Positions 38,501-47,085 of a DNA stretch of 64,000 bases are shown here, piece after piece. The DNA comes from Chrysophaeum taylorii (Eukaryota; Sar; Pelagophyceae; Pelagomonadales; Pelagomonadaceae), in assembly GCA_029834535.1 (NCBI GenBank), contig JAQMWT010000136.1, positions 105,993-169,992 on the forward strand. The letters run 5' to 3'. Each line of letters begins with the position of its first letter. The first letter of the stretch is position 1. The notes beneath the pieces were generated by a model. The model was given only the letters and a program-made list of their open reading frames with translations, was not told the origin of the DNA and made no database searches. Made by a program: the position numbers and the translations under genes.

Positions 38501-40401
38501 ACCTCGGGTACCTGGATGGACGTGCCCTTGGCGATGAGGAGTCGGGTGACGGCGTGGCTGAAGGCCTTTCCCGCGAGCTCGGGCGCGACGGCGAGCGCGG
38601 GCGCCGCCAAAACCAAAGCGGCCGCGAAAGCGAGCGGGAGGCGGACGAGGAGCCAGGCGACGCGCGTTGCGATGGCCCAAGCCACCGCGAGGGCGGGCCA
38701 CGCGTCGAAAACAACCACCCCCAAAACAAAAAAAAACACGATCACAAAATACCGCCGCACCAACACCAAAGTCCCTGTCGTTCCTTCCGCAACTCTCGTC
38801 TCTGGCGTCGGAGCGTCGTCGACGACGCGCTCGAGCCAGAGGGAGGCGAGGATCTGGCCGTTGCGCGCGCGCAGCGGCGAGGCGCGCGTGCCGCCGGCCG
38901 CGCGCTCGAGCTCGATCCAGCGCGGGGGCGCGAAGGCGAGCTCGTCTCCCGGAAGCGACGCCGACGCGCGCGACGTCGTCCCGAAGAACGCGGCGTCGAG
39001 CGCGCGCTGCTGGTCCGCGTCGTTCAAGTGGTGGTGGCGGGACCGCGTCACCACGGGAAGGGACTTGAGGGGGACCGATGCATACGCGACGCGGCGCTCG
39101 ATGAGGTCCGACCGCGCGCGCTCGCAGACGACGAGCGTCGCGACCTCGCTCGCCCTGTTCGCCCGCGTCTCTACCCTCAGAGGCTCGGTCGCGTCGTCCC
39201 AGTCGCAGGCTCCCGCGCTCACGTCCTTGTCGGCCATCGGGCCGCTCGCCTCGCGATCCCCCACAACGAGCCGCGCGCGCATGCAGAACTGGAGACCCCA
39301 CGTCTCGGCGAGGTCGTACGCCACGTTCCTCGCTTTCCAAACCCGAGCTCGCGCGACGTACGCTCGAGAGCCGCCCGAACACTCTTCCGCGGGCCGCCGC
39401 ACCACCCGCGCGCGCACCGCGAGGACGGCCGAGTCCGAGCCGTGGCCCCCCGTCGCGGAGATGAGGGGTCGAAACGGAGGCAGGCCCTCGTCGAACCGCG
39501 CGCGGCTCGCGAGGCACCGCGCGCCGCACGAGACGCAAGCCGCGTCGATGCCCGGGCTCTTCGTCCGCTCGGTCGTTTCGGCCGCCGCCGCGAGCTCCTC
39601 GCCGACGACCCCGAGGTCGAGGTCGCCCAAATTCTGGCTCCGCATCAGCCCCGCATCCCGGTCCAGCACCTGGAGTTCCACCCGCTCCCCCGCCCGACAC
39701 CCGATCTCGTACGCTTCGTCCCACGCCGGACCGAGGTCGCCCTCGGCGACCCTGCTCTCGGCGAACGTCGCCCCTCCGACGACGCACCGCACGTACGGCG
39801 AGCCCGCGCGCTTCAGGAGGTGGACGTTCTCGAGGTTCTTCGCGCCGTGGACCTCGAGCCGCAGCCGGTACGGACACAGCGACAGCCTGTCGAAACGGTA
39901 CCTCGCCTCGACGTCGAACCGTCGCGACATCCTTAAAGCGTCCACCGTCGTCGGAGACGAAAACGACGACGACAACAAAGGCGTCACGCGCCGCAGAAAC
40001 CCGTGGTTCATCAACGCCTGCCCGATCCAGTACGCGTCCTCGGCCGACCCGGCGTCGTTGTGATGATCCCCCACGATCCACCCCACGATCTCCAGCCCCC
40101 CGACGCTGTCGTCGAACTGACGCGCGTCCCAGTACTTGGACCGCGCGTGCTTCGGCTCGAGCGCGACCAGCATCCGCTCGCACAGGCACCGCAACGTCTC
40201 CAGACTCTCGGCCCCGTCGGCCAGAGGCCCGTCGCCCGACCGTTCGATCTTCGACAGCGACATCCGCGCCACGGCGCTGCCGCCGCCCAACGACAAATCC
40301 TCCTCGGACTCCTCCGACGCCTCCGCAAAAACCTGCTCCTGCTGCTGGGGCTCGTGTTTCGACCGTCGTCGCCCCTTCTTCGACCCCCACCGACGCTGCA
40401 T
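35542..40401 (-). CDS. Large membrane protein with DEP-like, C2, transmembrane and PH domains
   Basis: 1,619 aa. In order: a DEP-like helical domain (about 70-145: GWIVGDHHNDAGSAEDAYWI then ALMNHGFLRRV); a C2 domain (about 175-265: YRLRLEVHGAKNLENVHL, AWDEAYEIGC, VELQVLDRDAG); a probable second C2 (about 350-520); two or three membrane segments (549-630: RRYFVIVFFFVLGVVVFDAW, LPLAFAAALVLAAPALAV); a beta-rich part (VRIVVRGFKFGNPPGFKKDH, HFAVDAVLPVATLL) that recalls lipid-transfer proteins; another C2 (LVVRVLGAKGLFVANP); and a PH domain near 1430-1540 (WERYYHELRGTKLFFQREPP). It ends with a long Glu/Asp tract encoded by tcc repeats at 35684-35798. It is probably a membrane-contact or lipid-handling protein (inference). 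Middle region assignments are weak. Confidence 0.72.
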   Translation of the reverse strand: MQRRWGSKKGRRRSKHEPQQQEQVFAEASEESEEDLSLGGGSAVARMSLSKIERSGDGPLADGAESLETLRCLCERMLVALEPKHARSKYWDARQFDDSVGGLEIVGWIVGDHHNDAGSAEDAYWIGQALMNHGFLRRVTPLLSSSFSSPTTVDALRMSRRFDVEARYRFDRLSLCPYRLRLEVHGAKNLENVHLLKRAGSPYVRCVVGGATFAESRVAEGDLGPAWDEAYEIGCRAGERVELQVLDRDAGLMRSQNLGDLDLGVVGEELAAAAETTERTKSPGIDAACVSCGARCLASRARFDEGLPPFRPLISATGGHGSDSAVLAVRARVVRRPAEECSGGSRAYVARARVWKARNVAYDLAETWGLQFCMRARLVVGDREASGPMADKDVSAGACDWDDATEPLRVETRANRASEVATLVVCERARSDLIERRVAYASVPLKSLPVVTRSRHHHLNDADQQRALDAAFFGTTSRASASLPGDELAFAPPRWIELERAAGGTRASPLRARNGQILASLWLERVVDDAPTPETRVAEGTTGTLVLVRRYFVIVFFFVLGVVVFDAWPALAVAWAIATRVAWLLVRLPLAFAAALVLAAPALAVAPELAGKAFSHAVTRLLIAKGTSIQVPEVSARSIAVSVWLETTPPDSEATAATAAASKAAAAAARSSLAAGGASVVTTTTSSSWGALTVRIVVRGFKFGNPPGFKKDHMLKIDHFAVDAVLPVATLLALPRIAYDVVTKQDLWHWTPSANERRRDAAEGISDVARRNAIPAVRFERFDFEGVDLNFELHHGELNINAITRLLAEAEAFADPSVVTMKRPNQLVVRVLGAKGLFVANPFFSGGAPRDDASSSSQPGDPIMGAAAGGGGGGGGGPDDARPYNGLAFVEVRARSERAATKAAPCTNGEGAWRETLKLQLTDPSTVIQIIARSDNSPVAFAFTWITTAKWLVAAPTYCDGRVERLDRRRNGMRGWISMRDRKHVRIPRCAPQLLVELEWLHVPGSYDASKHQQVAKTALEQLTLNAEESILRVGDVGACRRMLADFPVKVDVWRVTVRDMRLHIKDVFMGKRGQSEVGDGARDAIILPCTDVGSAALRRESDRSLGSANKFARGVDLSEFVERFFLKGVVPQLVRQNALNAALQQTASAFVRQLWLGDILNLSAPLPAPSRAAWSLLSETTPAPPDPGHLLKRRDSHSLQNVRSAATAFLARGKGVVRPTAHLAVRPRLSPSTDRCLGPRKSAAAAAASAAAAAAANRRSSFQTTTTTTTTTTTKPDDDGSADLPQPEEEEKDVKPSELPRLPETRRSLSTPPALGSSSGLWEDAGNARALTPPSSWRRAASPRLPSPVLATASIERLVARTKWSSPRPDVGELASPDDLAAPLVLAGDLERADAYFSSNLKHLRWERYYHELRGTKLFFQREPPEFRQINLDGVVAIRLDAQSVLVSQRDATAEIVAARRASIALTKLDHHVFLRLPKNVSDPTLDAWHHHLANCLPAACRESTAGGLATKHDDKHYVRSRRTQRPADFFQDDEDDDEDEEEEEEEEEEEEEEEDEDDSSKPVAASLEEEEEEEDNDELSTSQNSEQQQQQQQPQSGPASIPTAQGAPPPPRDPPVV
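35684..35800. repeat. (TCC)n tracts encoding poly-Glu
   Basis: Two tracts of tcc/tcg triplets, the longer about 75 bp, lie within the large minus-strand gene and read as Glu/Asp runs near its C-terminus. Triplet runs of this kind keep the frame when they change length. Confidence 0.85.
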
Positions 40402-40584
40402 CTAAGCTTAAGAAGCTTAAGCTTCTTCTTCTTCTTCTTCTTCTTTTTGGTGTAGTGCTGGTGGCGGTCTTTGTAACTTATCATCTCGAACTATCCTCCT
40501 AGCCCTTATTTCTCCAGAACATTCATTTCTTCTAACAACCAACCCTTGACTTCTTGACTCTTGACTTGATCGCCTCTCGTTGTC

Positions 40585-42387
40585 ATGGCTCCGCCAACAA
40601 TAATTGTGGAGGAGGACAACAACAACAACAAGAAGAACAAAAACTTTGTCCCGCGCGCGCAGTACGGCGAGAACTCGCCAAGAAGAGGCAGCCGTCTGGG
40701 ACCTCGAGGCGTCTGGGTGTACGTGAAACGGCTTCGCAACAGCCATCCAGAGTTCGGCAAGAGGGACACGGACACGACCAAGAAGACGCACTGCTGCATA
40801 TACTCGGACGCCAAGGGCACCTGCTATCAACTGCTGCGGCTCCATCGCCACAAAACAAAGGGCTCGTGGAACACGACCGAGGCCCTATTGCACTTCAAGA
40901 AAGAACACCCAGACTCGGAGATTGGCCGAACTCAGACCGACAAGGAGAAGCGCAAGGTCGTCGTGGAGGACGACGCGGCGTCGCAGTGGGCGAAGAAAAC
41001 GAAAAAGGACGTGACCAGCCTGGCGCTGGCCTCGGCGGCCCGCTTCTACGTCTTTTCGAAGCAATTCGTCTCGAAGCGCGCGTTCGAAGACAAAGAGTTG
41101 CGAGGCGTTCTGGACGCCTATTATCAACTCGGTGGAGGCGCCATAAACCAGTGCCCGCGCCTCACGCTCGCGGGCCTGAGATTCTGGATTCGGGCCGAGT
41201 TCGCCAGCTTCGTCCGCCTTCTCAAGCACGTCGTTTCCGTCGAGGCGGAGGCGGCCGAGGGAAACGGGTTCGGGCAGCTCCTTCGCGACGGCGTCGCGCT
41301 CGAGGAGAATCGATCGGCCGTTGGCTTCAGCTTCATTCCCGTCGACTGGGACCAAAACTTGGTCGTCTGCCTCGGCCTTCCGCGCATCGCGGATTCCTTG
41401 GCAGCTGCGACGCGCCGCCTCGAAGAGCTCGTCGCCGACCGCTTGGGCATCCCGTACGACCTCGCCGTCGCGCAACAAAAGGTCGTTGCCTCCGACGAGG
41501 AGCTCACCAGCGAAAGGAAGCGCGAGGGCATGTTCCTGGGTGCCACGTCGTTGCTGAAGTCGGCCGAGGAGGAGGACCCTGTCGCCGCCGCCGCCGCGAG
41601 GGATCGCGCGGGAGGCGACGACGAAAAACATCCTGCCGAGCGCCGCTCCGAGAGGATTCTCCAGAGCTACGACCAGCAGCCCACGGATCGCGAGCTCGCA
41701 GCCACTCTTCTTGACTTTCGCACCGTCAACTGCGCCCACCTCACCCCGTCGAACCGCGTCAAGGCGGAGGCCTTGCTTCGCGGGTTGTACGTCGAGTACG
41801 CGGCGACCGCTCACCGCTACCGTCGCGAGAACAAAAAGAAGAAGAAGATGCAAGCGGCATTCGACGACGACGACGACGACGACGACGGCGGCCGGCTCAG
41901 CATGGACGCCTGGCTAGTCGCGACGGAGGAGACGCCCGTCTTGGAATCGATGCCGGACTTTGGCGCCGAGTTCGACGCGGTCTTCGTCGAGTGGCTACGA
42001 TACGCGAAAAACATTAGGTGGAAGAAGGAGTACCCCGACGAGCTCGAGAACGTGACTAAGATCGACGTCGCTACCCATCTCCTGCACCTTCACGTTGGAA
42101 AGCTCTACCAGAAAATCGAGAATGACCCCAAGTACGGCTACCTCCCGCGCCTCGCCCGCGCCTCGCGCGGTTCTATCGGCGTCTTCCCGGCCAAGAGCTT
42201 TTGTGACCGCGTCCTCTCTGCTGGAAAGATCGTGCTCCACGAGGGCGCTTCGCTCCTGGATCCCGAAGAACTAGACATGGTCGTCGTCTTGCGCCTGAAC
42301 CGAATGTTCATGGAATGGGGCCGCGCAAAGTACGGCGCGGTCGTTGACGCCGAAACCCTCATCCCCGCCGACGAGAACGAGATGTGA
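40585..42387 (+). CDS. hAT transposase-derived BED-finger protein
   Basis: 600 aa. The N-terminus carries a BED-type zinc finger: HPEFGKRDTDTTKKTHCCIY, CYQLLRLHRHKTKGSWNTTE and ALLHFKKEHP provide a Cys pair followed by a His and HxxxxH-like spacing. The C-terminus has the hAT dimerisation pattern: YGYLPRLARASRGSIGVFP, AKSFCDRVLSAGKIVLHEGA, LLDPEELDMVVVLRLNRMF. In active hAT elements the second piece reads ..SERvFS.AG; here the Glu/Arg/Phe are changed (FCDRVLSAG). The middle holds VGFSFIPVDWDQNLVVCLGL, which could be the RNase-H-like start. No terminal inverted repeats flank the gene and it is fully open, so it may be a domesticated host gene. An Asp run lies near residue 430. Confidence 0.65.
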   Translation: MAPPTIIVEEDNNNNKKNKNFVPRAQYGENSPRRGSRLGPRGVWVYVKRLRNSHPEFGKRDTDTTKKTHCCIYSDAKGTCYQLLRLHRHKTKGSWNTTEALLHFKKEHPDSEIGRTQTDKEKRKVVVEDDAASQWAKKTKKDVTSLALASAARFYVFSKQFVSKRAFEDKELRGVLDAYYQLGGGAINQCPRLTLAGLRFWIRAEFASFVRLLKHVVSVEAEAAEGNGFGQLLRDGVALEENRSAVGFSFIPVDWDQNLVVCLGLPRIADSLAAATRRLEELVADRLGIPYDLAVAQQKVVASDEELTSERKREGMFLGATSLLKSAEEEDPVAAAAARDRAGGDDEKHPAERRSERILQSYDQQPTDRELAATLLDFRTVNCAHLTPSNRVKAEALLRGLYVEYAATAHRYRRENKKKKKMQAAFDDDDDDDDGGRLSMDAWLVATEETPVLESMPDFGAEFDAVFVEWLRYAKNIRWKKEYPDELENVTKIDVATHLLHLHVGKLYQKIENDPKYGYLPRLARASRGSIGVFPAKSFCDRVLSAGKIVLHEGASLLDPEELDMVVVLRLNRMFMEWGRAKYGAVVDAETLIPADENEM

Positions 42388-42487
42388 ATCAACCAAAGGC
42401 CCAGCGGAGCCTCCTCGTTTGTTGAAGAGGGGCGAAACGCCCTTCTGATTGGAGTCGGAGTCGGAGTCGTCGGGTGACTTACGCAGC

Positions 42488-42528
42488 AGCCAGCCTGCCA
42501 GCCTGCCAGCCTGCCAGCCTGCCAGCCT
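42488..42528. repeat. (GCCAGCCT)n octamer minisatellite
   Basis: About five tandem copies of gccagcct between the hAT-derived gene and the 3' end of the M50 protease gene. Convergent 3' flank; likely to vary in copy number. Confidence 0.9.
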
Positions 42529-42582
42529 GCTGCTGGTGCGAAAGAAGAACCCCGTTTTTGGAGTATAGTCGTCGCCATGTCA

Positions 42583-43578
42583 TTACCCGAGCGCGGCGGC
42601 ATGATGCAGCACGACGTAGAGCGCGAGGAGCGTGGACACACAAGCATCCGGGAAACGGACGAGGTAGGGGTCTTGGTACGCTGGAGTCGCTGTCGTCGAC
42701 GGCGGCTTGACAGTGGTGGTGGTCGAGGAGGGTTGCGCGCCGGAGGAAGACGGCGCGGCGAAGAGGGGGTGTGCAGGGAGGGTCTCGCCCTTGAGAGATT
42801 CCCAGAGGTTGTAGGTTTGGTAGCCCAACCAGAGGGCCACGAATATGGTGAGGACGCCCTGGCCGTAGACGATAAAGAGATAGAGGCCCCAGCAGAGGAG
42901 GACGAGGATGATCGGACACGACGCGTAGACCATGCAGGCGGCGATGTTGGCGTGCGGCGTCCCTCTGAGCGCCATGGCGTTCATCACGATGCAGGAGCAG
43001 TCGAGCGGGAAGCAAGGGACGAGGGCGTTAAAGCAAAACATGTAGATGTTCATCCACACCATCGTCCAGAAGAGCGCCGAGAACCAACCGGTTCCGCTTT
43101 TGTCGGTCGACTCGGCGTAAGCAAGGGTCGCCGCGCCCTGCGCGGCTAAAAGGAGTAAAAACCAGATCAAGGCCATGGGAATGTGGGTCGCCGGACCCGC
43201 GGCGGAAATTTTTATGCGATCTTTGTGGTCCGACGATGCGTTCGCAGTCACGGCGAGACCTCCCAACGGCCACAGCAATATGAGCACGGGAACACCGCCG
43301 CAGCGCGAGGCCATGATGAGGTGGCCCATTTCGTGGACGAGGACGGTCGCGAACAGGAGAGGACCGCTCGCGATGATGACGAGGAAGAACCCACCCACGC
43401 TCGTACCATTGGCGAGCGCGCCGAAGATCGCGAGGATCGGTACCATGATTAGAAGCCAGTGCGCGTGCAATGGAACGACCTCGTCCTGGCCGCCGGCCCA
43501 CGACGGAAGTTTCACCGTGCCAACTTGCACGCTCATTCCTGCGAACCCACCCATGTCCGTCGCACCCCACCGGCTCAT
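42583..43578 (-). CDS. M50 site-2 protease-like membrane metalloprotease
   Basis: 331 aa with about six membrane segments. The zinc motif HEMGH is at 82-86 inside a hydrophobic helix (GPLLFATVLVHEMGHLIMAS). The second site is NALVPCFPLDCSCIV with Asp193; most M50 enzymes have LDGG there, so Gly is replaced by Cys next to the metal ligand. A conserved WPLGGLAVTANASSDHKDRI segment and AAGPATHIPMALIWFLLLL match the bacterial/plastid S2P type (ISAAGP is typical). It would cut membrane-bound substrates. There are no CBS or PDZ domains. The C-terminus is Pro/Thr/Ser-rich and ends near a short hydrophobic tail. Single exon. Confidence 0.85.
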   Translation of the reverse strand: MSRWGATDMGGFAGMSVQVGTVKLPSWAGGQDEVVPLHAHWLLIMVPILAIFGALANGTSVGGFFLVIIASGPLLFATVLVHEMGHLIMASRCGGVPVLILLWPLGGLAVTANASSDHKDRIKISAAGPATHIPMALIWFLLLLAAQGAATLAYAESTDKSGTGWFSALFWTMVWMNIYMFCFNALVPCFPLDCSCIVMNAMALRGTPHANIAACMVYASCPIILVLLCWGLYLFIVYGQGVLTIFVALWLGYQTYNLWESLKGETLPAHPLFAAPSSSGAQPSSTTTTVKPPSTTATPAYQDPYLVRFPDACVSTLLALYVVLHHAAALG

Positions 43579-43606
43579 CTTTGTGGTCGGCCCAATGGGT
43601 GGAACA

Positions 43607-43641
43607 AACGGAACGCAAATTTATGACATAGAGCCATCACT
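43607..43641. repeat. Short dispersed repeat shared with 50877-50916
   Basis: acggaacgcaaatttatgac followed by ccatcact occurs here just upstream of the M50 protease gene, and almost identically (acggaacgcaaatttataac ... ccatcact) next to the last Helitron-like unit. Origin unknown. Confidence 0.6.
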
Positions 43642-43649
43642 TACTTCCC

Positions 43650-44745
43650 CGCGACTGACGACTTCGGCCGCACTGTTGTGTTCGTGATGGAGTGCGGTAC
43701 TGGCGGCTATACCTGCGTCTTGCGAGAGCATCGTTCCTCCCGGCGTGGGTTGGCGCCTCGGGCGGGTCGGTTGGCAGCCGGAACGTTCGCAGTGGTATGG
43801 CCGGGGGACGCAGAAGGAAAGACGTTTGTGACGAAACTTATCGTTAGTGAAAATGTCCGCTGTCTCAAAAACGAGTAGAAGATGCAAGATTTGGTGGCGA
43901 CTATGCGGAGGCGACGTACTTATGCAGGCATGTACAAGGAAAACTTTGTTCGTTGCGGAATCGATCGTTGGAGGAAGATGATGGAATCACGCGTCTGTTT
44001 GCTTCAGTTTCATTCTGCTTACGAACAATGCCACCGTGGCCAACAAGGAGCTGTCGTGACTCTCAGCTCCTCGGTGGCGAGGTCATGGCAAGACTACGGC
44101 GAAGAACTGATTCGAGCCTCGGCTTGCGCGATGGTTATACTACTCGTCACTAATGAAGCGAAAGGTCGTGATGTCGGGCTCGTCCTCGTCAGTGCCCATG
44201 CACCTGGTCGGTAATGCTGCCTCTACTGAGCCGTGTGCCTCTTTCTTTGATGATTTAGATACCGCGCTACTATAGCTGAAACAGTGTCACGACACCCTTA
44301 TCGCGGGGATGGACGTGAACGCCAGCAATGGCGTTCGAGTTGATTTTGAATACATACACGTATATATGTGGCCCACATGGGGTCCTGAAAGTGAATGACG
44401 CGTGCCGCCTGAATTACCCCTTTCTCGCTACGAGGGAACTGGCAAGCAGCTAGCATCTTCTTCGCCAAACCCAACCGCGGCCCATAGGTACATTTTTTGT
44501 CGTGTTTCCCCCACCAACTCGACCGTGTCATCGTTGACCATCCTCAAAATCTGGGCCGTTTTATTGCAGGTAGGCGTCACTGAGACAGCATTATGCCGAC
44601 TCTGATCACCGAGCGCTCAAGTGCATTGTCATAATCGAGATACGGCGACTCGCGCGGCCTAACAACAATCTAATAGCCTCCAAGGCGAAGGTGACGAGTC
44701 CGGCCGAGGTTAAGACTGACCGAAAGAAGTTCTCGCTGGGGACGC
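43650..44745 (+). pseudogene. Decayed APE-type LINE retrotransposon, 5' region and endonuclease
   Basis: Plus-strand pieces in several frames reconstruct the order of an AP-endonuclease domain: ENVRCLKNE, LVATMRRRRTYAGMYKENF, GQQGAVVTLSSSVARSW, EAKGRDVGLVLVSAHAP, FFDDLDTALL, IAGMDVNASNGVRV and finally SDHRALKCIV. These correspond to the NVRGL start, the QETW-like position, the SAYAP strand, the GxDxNA metal site and the terminal SDH. At least two frameshifts and several stops break it, and no reverse transcriptase follows, so it is dead and truncated. The 230 bases upstream of the domain (ggttggcagccggaacgttc) are shared with the small retroposons in this window. Confidence 0.72.
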
Positions 44746-44806
44746 TCGGTAAGCTCATGTCTTCGTTAAGGGAGCCATCCAAGCCCGTCAAAGAAGTCAA
44801 GAGGCA

Positions 44807-45070
44807 GTGGTGGTCAGTAGAGAGAGTACGACACTAGAAGTGCCACGAGATCCTCAGCGTCGATTGGCGTTGGAATTCTTGCGCGAGGTCGTTCGTGAGA
44901 CTCGCCGTCAATTCCCCAACAAGAGCGTGCAAGTCGAATCCATGGCAGTCGCGCTCGAGCGGTCCCGTCACTTGTGGTCTCGGCACAAGGACGAATCGTA
45001 TTATTGGGACAAGGTGCACGCCATTGTTGCGGCTTTGTCCCGGCGCAAGAATTGCTTGGCATACTCATGA
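44807..45070 (+). CDS. Small hypothetical protein
   Basis: 87 aa with an uninterrupted helical pattern (RLALEFLREVVRETRRQFPN, KSVQVESMAVALERSRHLWS, YYWDKVHAIVAALSRR). The spacing of FPNK, an alanine-rich helix and YW..KV is slightly reminiscent of KIX-type activator-binding domains, but I cannot confirm it. It follows the dead LINE directly and may be a remnant or part of a longer spliced gene. Confidence 0.33.
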   Translation: MVVSRESTTLEVPRDPQRRLALEFLREVVRETRRQFPNKSVQVESMAVALERSRHLWSRHKDESYYWDKVHAIVAALSRRKNCLAYS

Positions 45071-45234
45071 GTCTGCTGGTAAACGAAGAGGTGGACTCGC
45101 CCAAGTATTTGGTGTAGCTTCCACACCGCTACCTACGAGACTCCTATCAAGGACGACCCGCCTTTCTTCCTACTCGAGCGGAAGTCCTCGCAGATTCGCA
45201 GTTGTAGGATTGCACATGCGAATCAAACACAAGA

Positions 45235-45990
45235 CTAATAATAATAATAACACTGCATATTTTCGATAGCCATGACTCATCGAGCAAAACCCTGCTGCCG
45301 AGAGTATTTTTTCAAAGAGCTTCTCGAGAAGCGCACGGAGATCCTTTCGTGCAGCAGCATTTCCAACCCTAGTACCGCCCCACATAGTGAACCGGAGGAG
45401 CCCACCAGCAGAATCGGAGTAACAGAAGTGGCTGGCGTCCTCATGGGAGACGAGGGGCTGCAGGGATTTAGACTTGGAAGTACTCAAAGCACGATGAATA
45501 GCTGCGGCGTTGTGCGTAGACCAAGGGCTCCAGCTGCTGGTGCCGGCCGCCCACGCGATCGTCAGCGATGAAGCGGAGATTGACTGCCTTTGGACCTGGT
45601 TCGTGAAAAAAAAGACAGGGTAGAGGTCCAGTGGATCCAGTGCAAGGGATGTCTCAATAGGCGGCACGTTGGCTGAAGTTGCCAACGTGACAGCTGTCTT
45701 GATACCAGCCGAATGCCCAGCAACTGAAACGCGACTTGCGGGGGATCGGTTTGGTACTTCCATTCCCTTTCGCAGTACGTCTTGAATAGACTGGGGACTA
45801 GCTCTATTCGTTTCCTGTCTGGTGGGGATACAACAGGACGCTGTTGTAGAAGGACAGCACTACTCGTGCTTTCGCTTCTGCGAGATAGACGCCGATCGGT
45901 TCATACTCTGAGAGTACGCCCATGGCCCCATGGACGACAAAAGCGACGCCCCACTGGGCTGTTTAGTGTAGATACGCGTCCCATTGACGT
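45235..45990 (-). pseudogene. Decayed chlorophyllase-like hydrolase copy
   Basis: Minus-strand fragments match the intact neighbour at 46180-46893 piece by piece: VAFVVHGAMGVLSEYEPIGV, then LFKTYCEREWKYQTDPP, then SVAGHSAGIKTAVTLATSA with LALDPLDLYP and DASHFCYSDSAGGLLRFTMW. The three blocks lie in different frames, with a stop after HQTGNE, so the gene is broken by at least two frameshifts. It is a tandem duplicate, about 900 bp from the intact copy and in the same orientation. Confidence 0.75.
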
Positions 45991-46179
45991 CAACAAATTG
46001 AGATGCGAAGGAGGGCATGGTGTTTCCTTGCTTTATTTTTCTATTATTCTACAAATTCTATGGTGATTCGATTCGCGCGGTGTGGTGTCACACCATCGAG
46101 CGACTGAACGCGACGCACCATTTCGAGCAAAAACCACGAATGAAGGTCAGCCGGTATATGGCTACGTTAACCTATTCCT

Positions 46180-46893
46180 TCAAAAGACGTCGTTAAGCAG
46201 ATCAAACATCATCGCGCGGCAGTTGGCGTTACCTTCCTTAGTTCCGCCACACATGATAAAGCGCAGCAGCCCACCGCGATTGTCGCAGTAGCCAAAGTGA
46301 CTAGCATCCACATAGCGGACCAAGGGCTTCAGGCTGTCACTCTCCATAGCTTCCAAGGCGGTGTAGACTGCCAACGGGTTATGCGCTGGTGGGATACTAA
46401 TGTCCCACGTGCCAGTCGCCCACGTGATGTTCAAGGAGGTGGCGGCCACGACTGACGGAGTCACAGAATCCTTGTCGGTGAAGACGACGGGGTTCAAGTC
46501 CACCGGATCAAAGGCGACGACATTCGCAATCGGTGTATCAGCGGTCGTAGCAAGCATGACGGCAATCTTGGCGCCAGTAGAGTGCCCCACGACCGAGAAG
46601 GTGGTCGGGGCAGCACTTTCGTACTTCCACTCACTTTTGCGATAGGTCTCGAACATGCCCTTGACACGCTGGACAGCCTTGTCACCAGGCGGAACGGCAA
46701 AGACATTGTTGAAGAAAATGAGGACAACATGCTGCTTCTCGTCGGCGAGAAAGACACCAATCGTTTCGTACTTGTCGAGAGGCACAATTGTGCCGGGAAT
46801 GATGAAGGTGATGCCCGCGGGAGTCGCCGTAGGTTCCTTGATATGGACGTCGACACCCTCCATCTCAACAACGCGGGTTGTGAAGGAGCTCAT
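46180..46893 (-). CDS. Chlorophyllase-like alpha/beta hydrolase
   Basis: 237 aa from MSSFTTRVVEMEGVDVHIKE. The nucleophile elbow is VVGHSTGAKIAVMLA, followed by VVAFDPVDLNPVVF; plant chlorophyllases have GHSRGG and a DPVDG-like strand in the same positions. The catalytic His is probably in YVDASHFGYCDN. The oxyanion strand is AGITFIIPGTIVPLDKYETI. Chlorophyllase removes phytol from chlorophyll; that substrate is inferred. The frame is open 64 codons upstream of this Met with another Met (MYSNQLQSLYVICWPQEAG), so an N-terminal targeting extension is possible. A decayed copy lies downstream. Confidence 0.72.
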   Translation of the reverse strand: MSSFTTRVVEMEGVDVHIKEPTATPAGITFIIPGTIVPLDKYETIGVFLADEKQHVVLIFFNNVFAVPPGDKAVQRVKGMFETYRKSEWKYESAAPTTFSVVGHSTGAKIAVMLATTADTPIANVVAFDPVDLNPVVFTDKDSVTPSVVAATSLNITWATGTWDISIPPAHNPLAVYTALEAMESDSLKPLVRYVDASHFGYCDNRGGLLRFIMCGGTKEGNANCRAMMFDLLNDVF

Positions 46894-47085
46894 GGTGTCT
46901 ATGTTCTCGGTGCTGCAGCCTGCAGTGTTGCGAGGCCGCACTCGACCGTACTGAGGCCAAATTGGGGTAACATTTGTGTGCACACAGAACCGACACAGTG
47001 TGCCTGCCTCCTGGGGCCAGCAAATCACATACAACGACTGTAATTGATTGGAATACATGGTGGGTGCGTCCCTGCAAGCGCACAA

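Noticed and set aside
36541-40063. Plus-strand ORFs of 600 and 749 aa and minus-strand ORF of 775 aa in the large DEP/C2/PH gene
   Set aside because: All are low-complexity shadows of the 1,619-aa frame, which alone shows recognisable domains.
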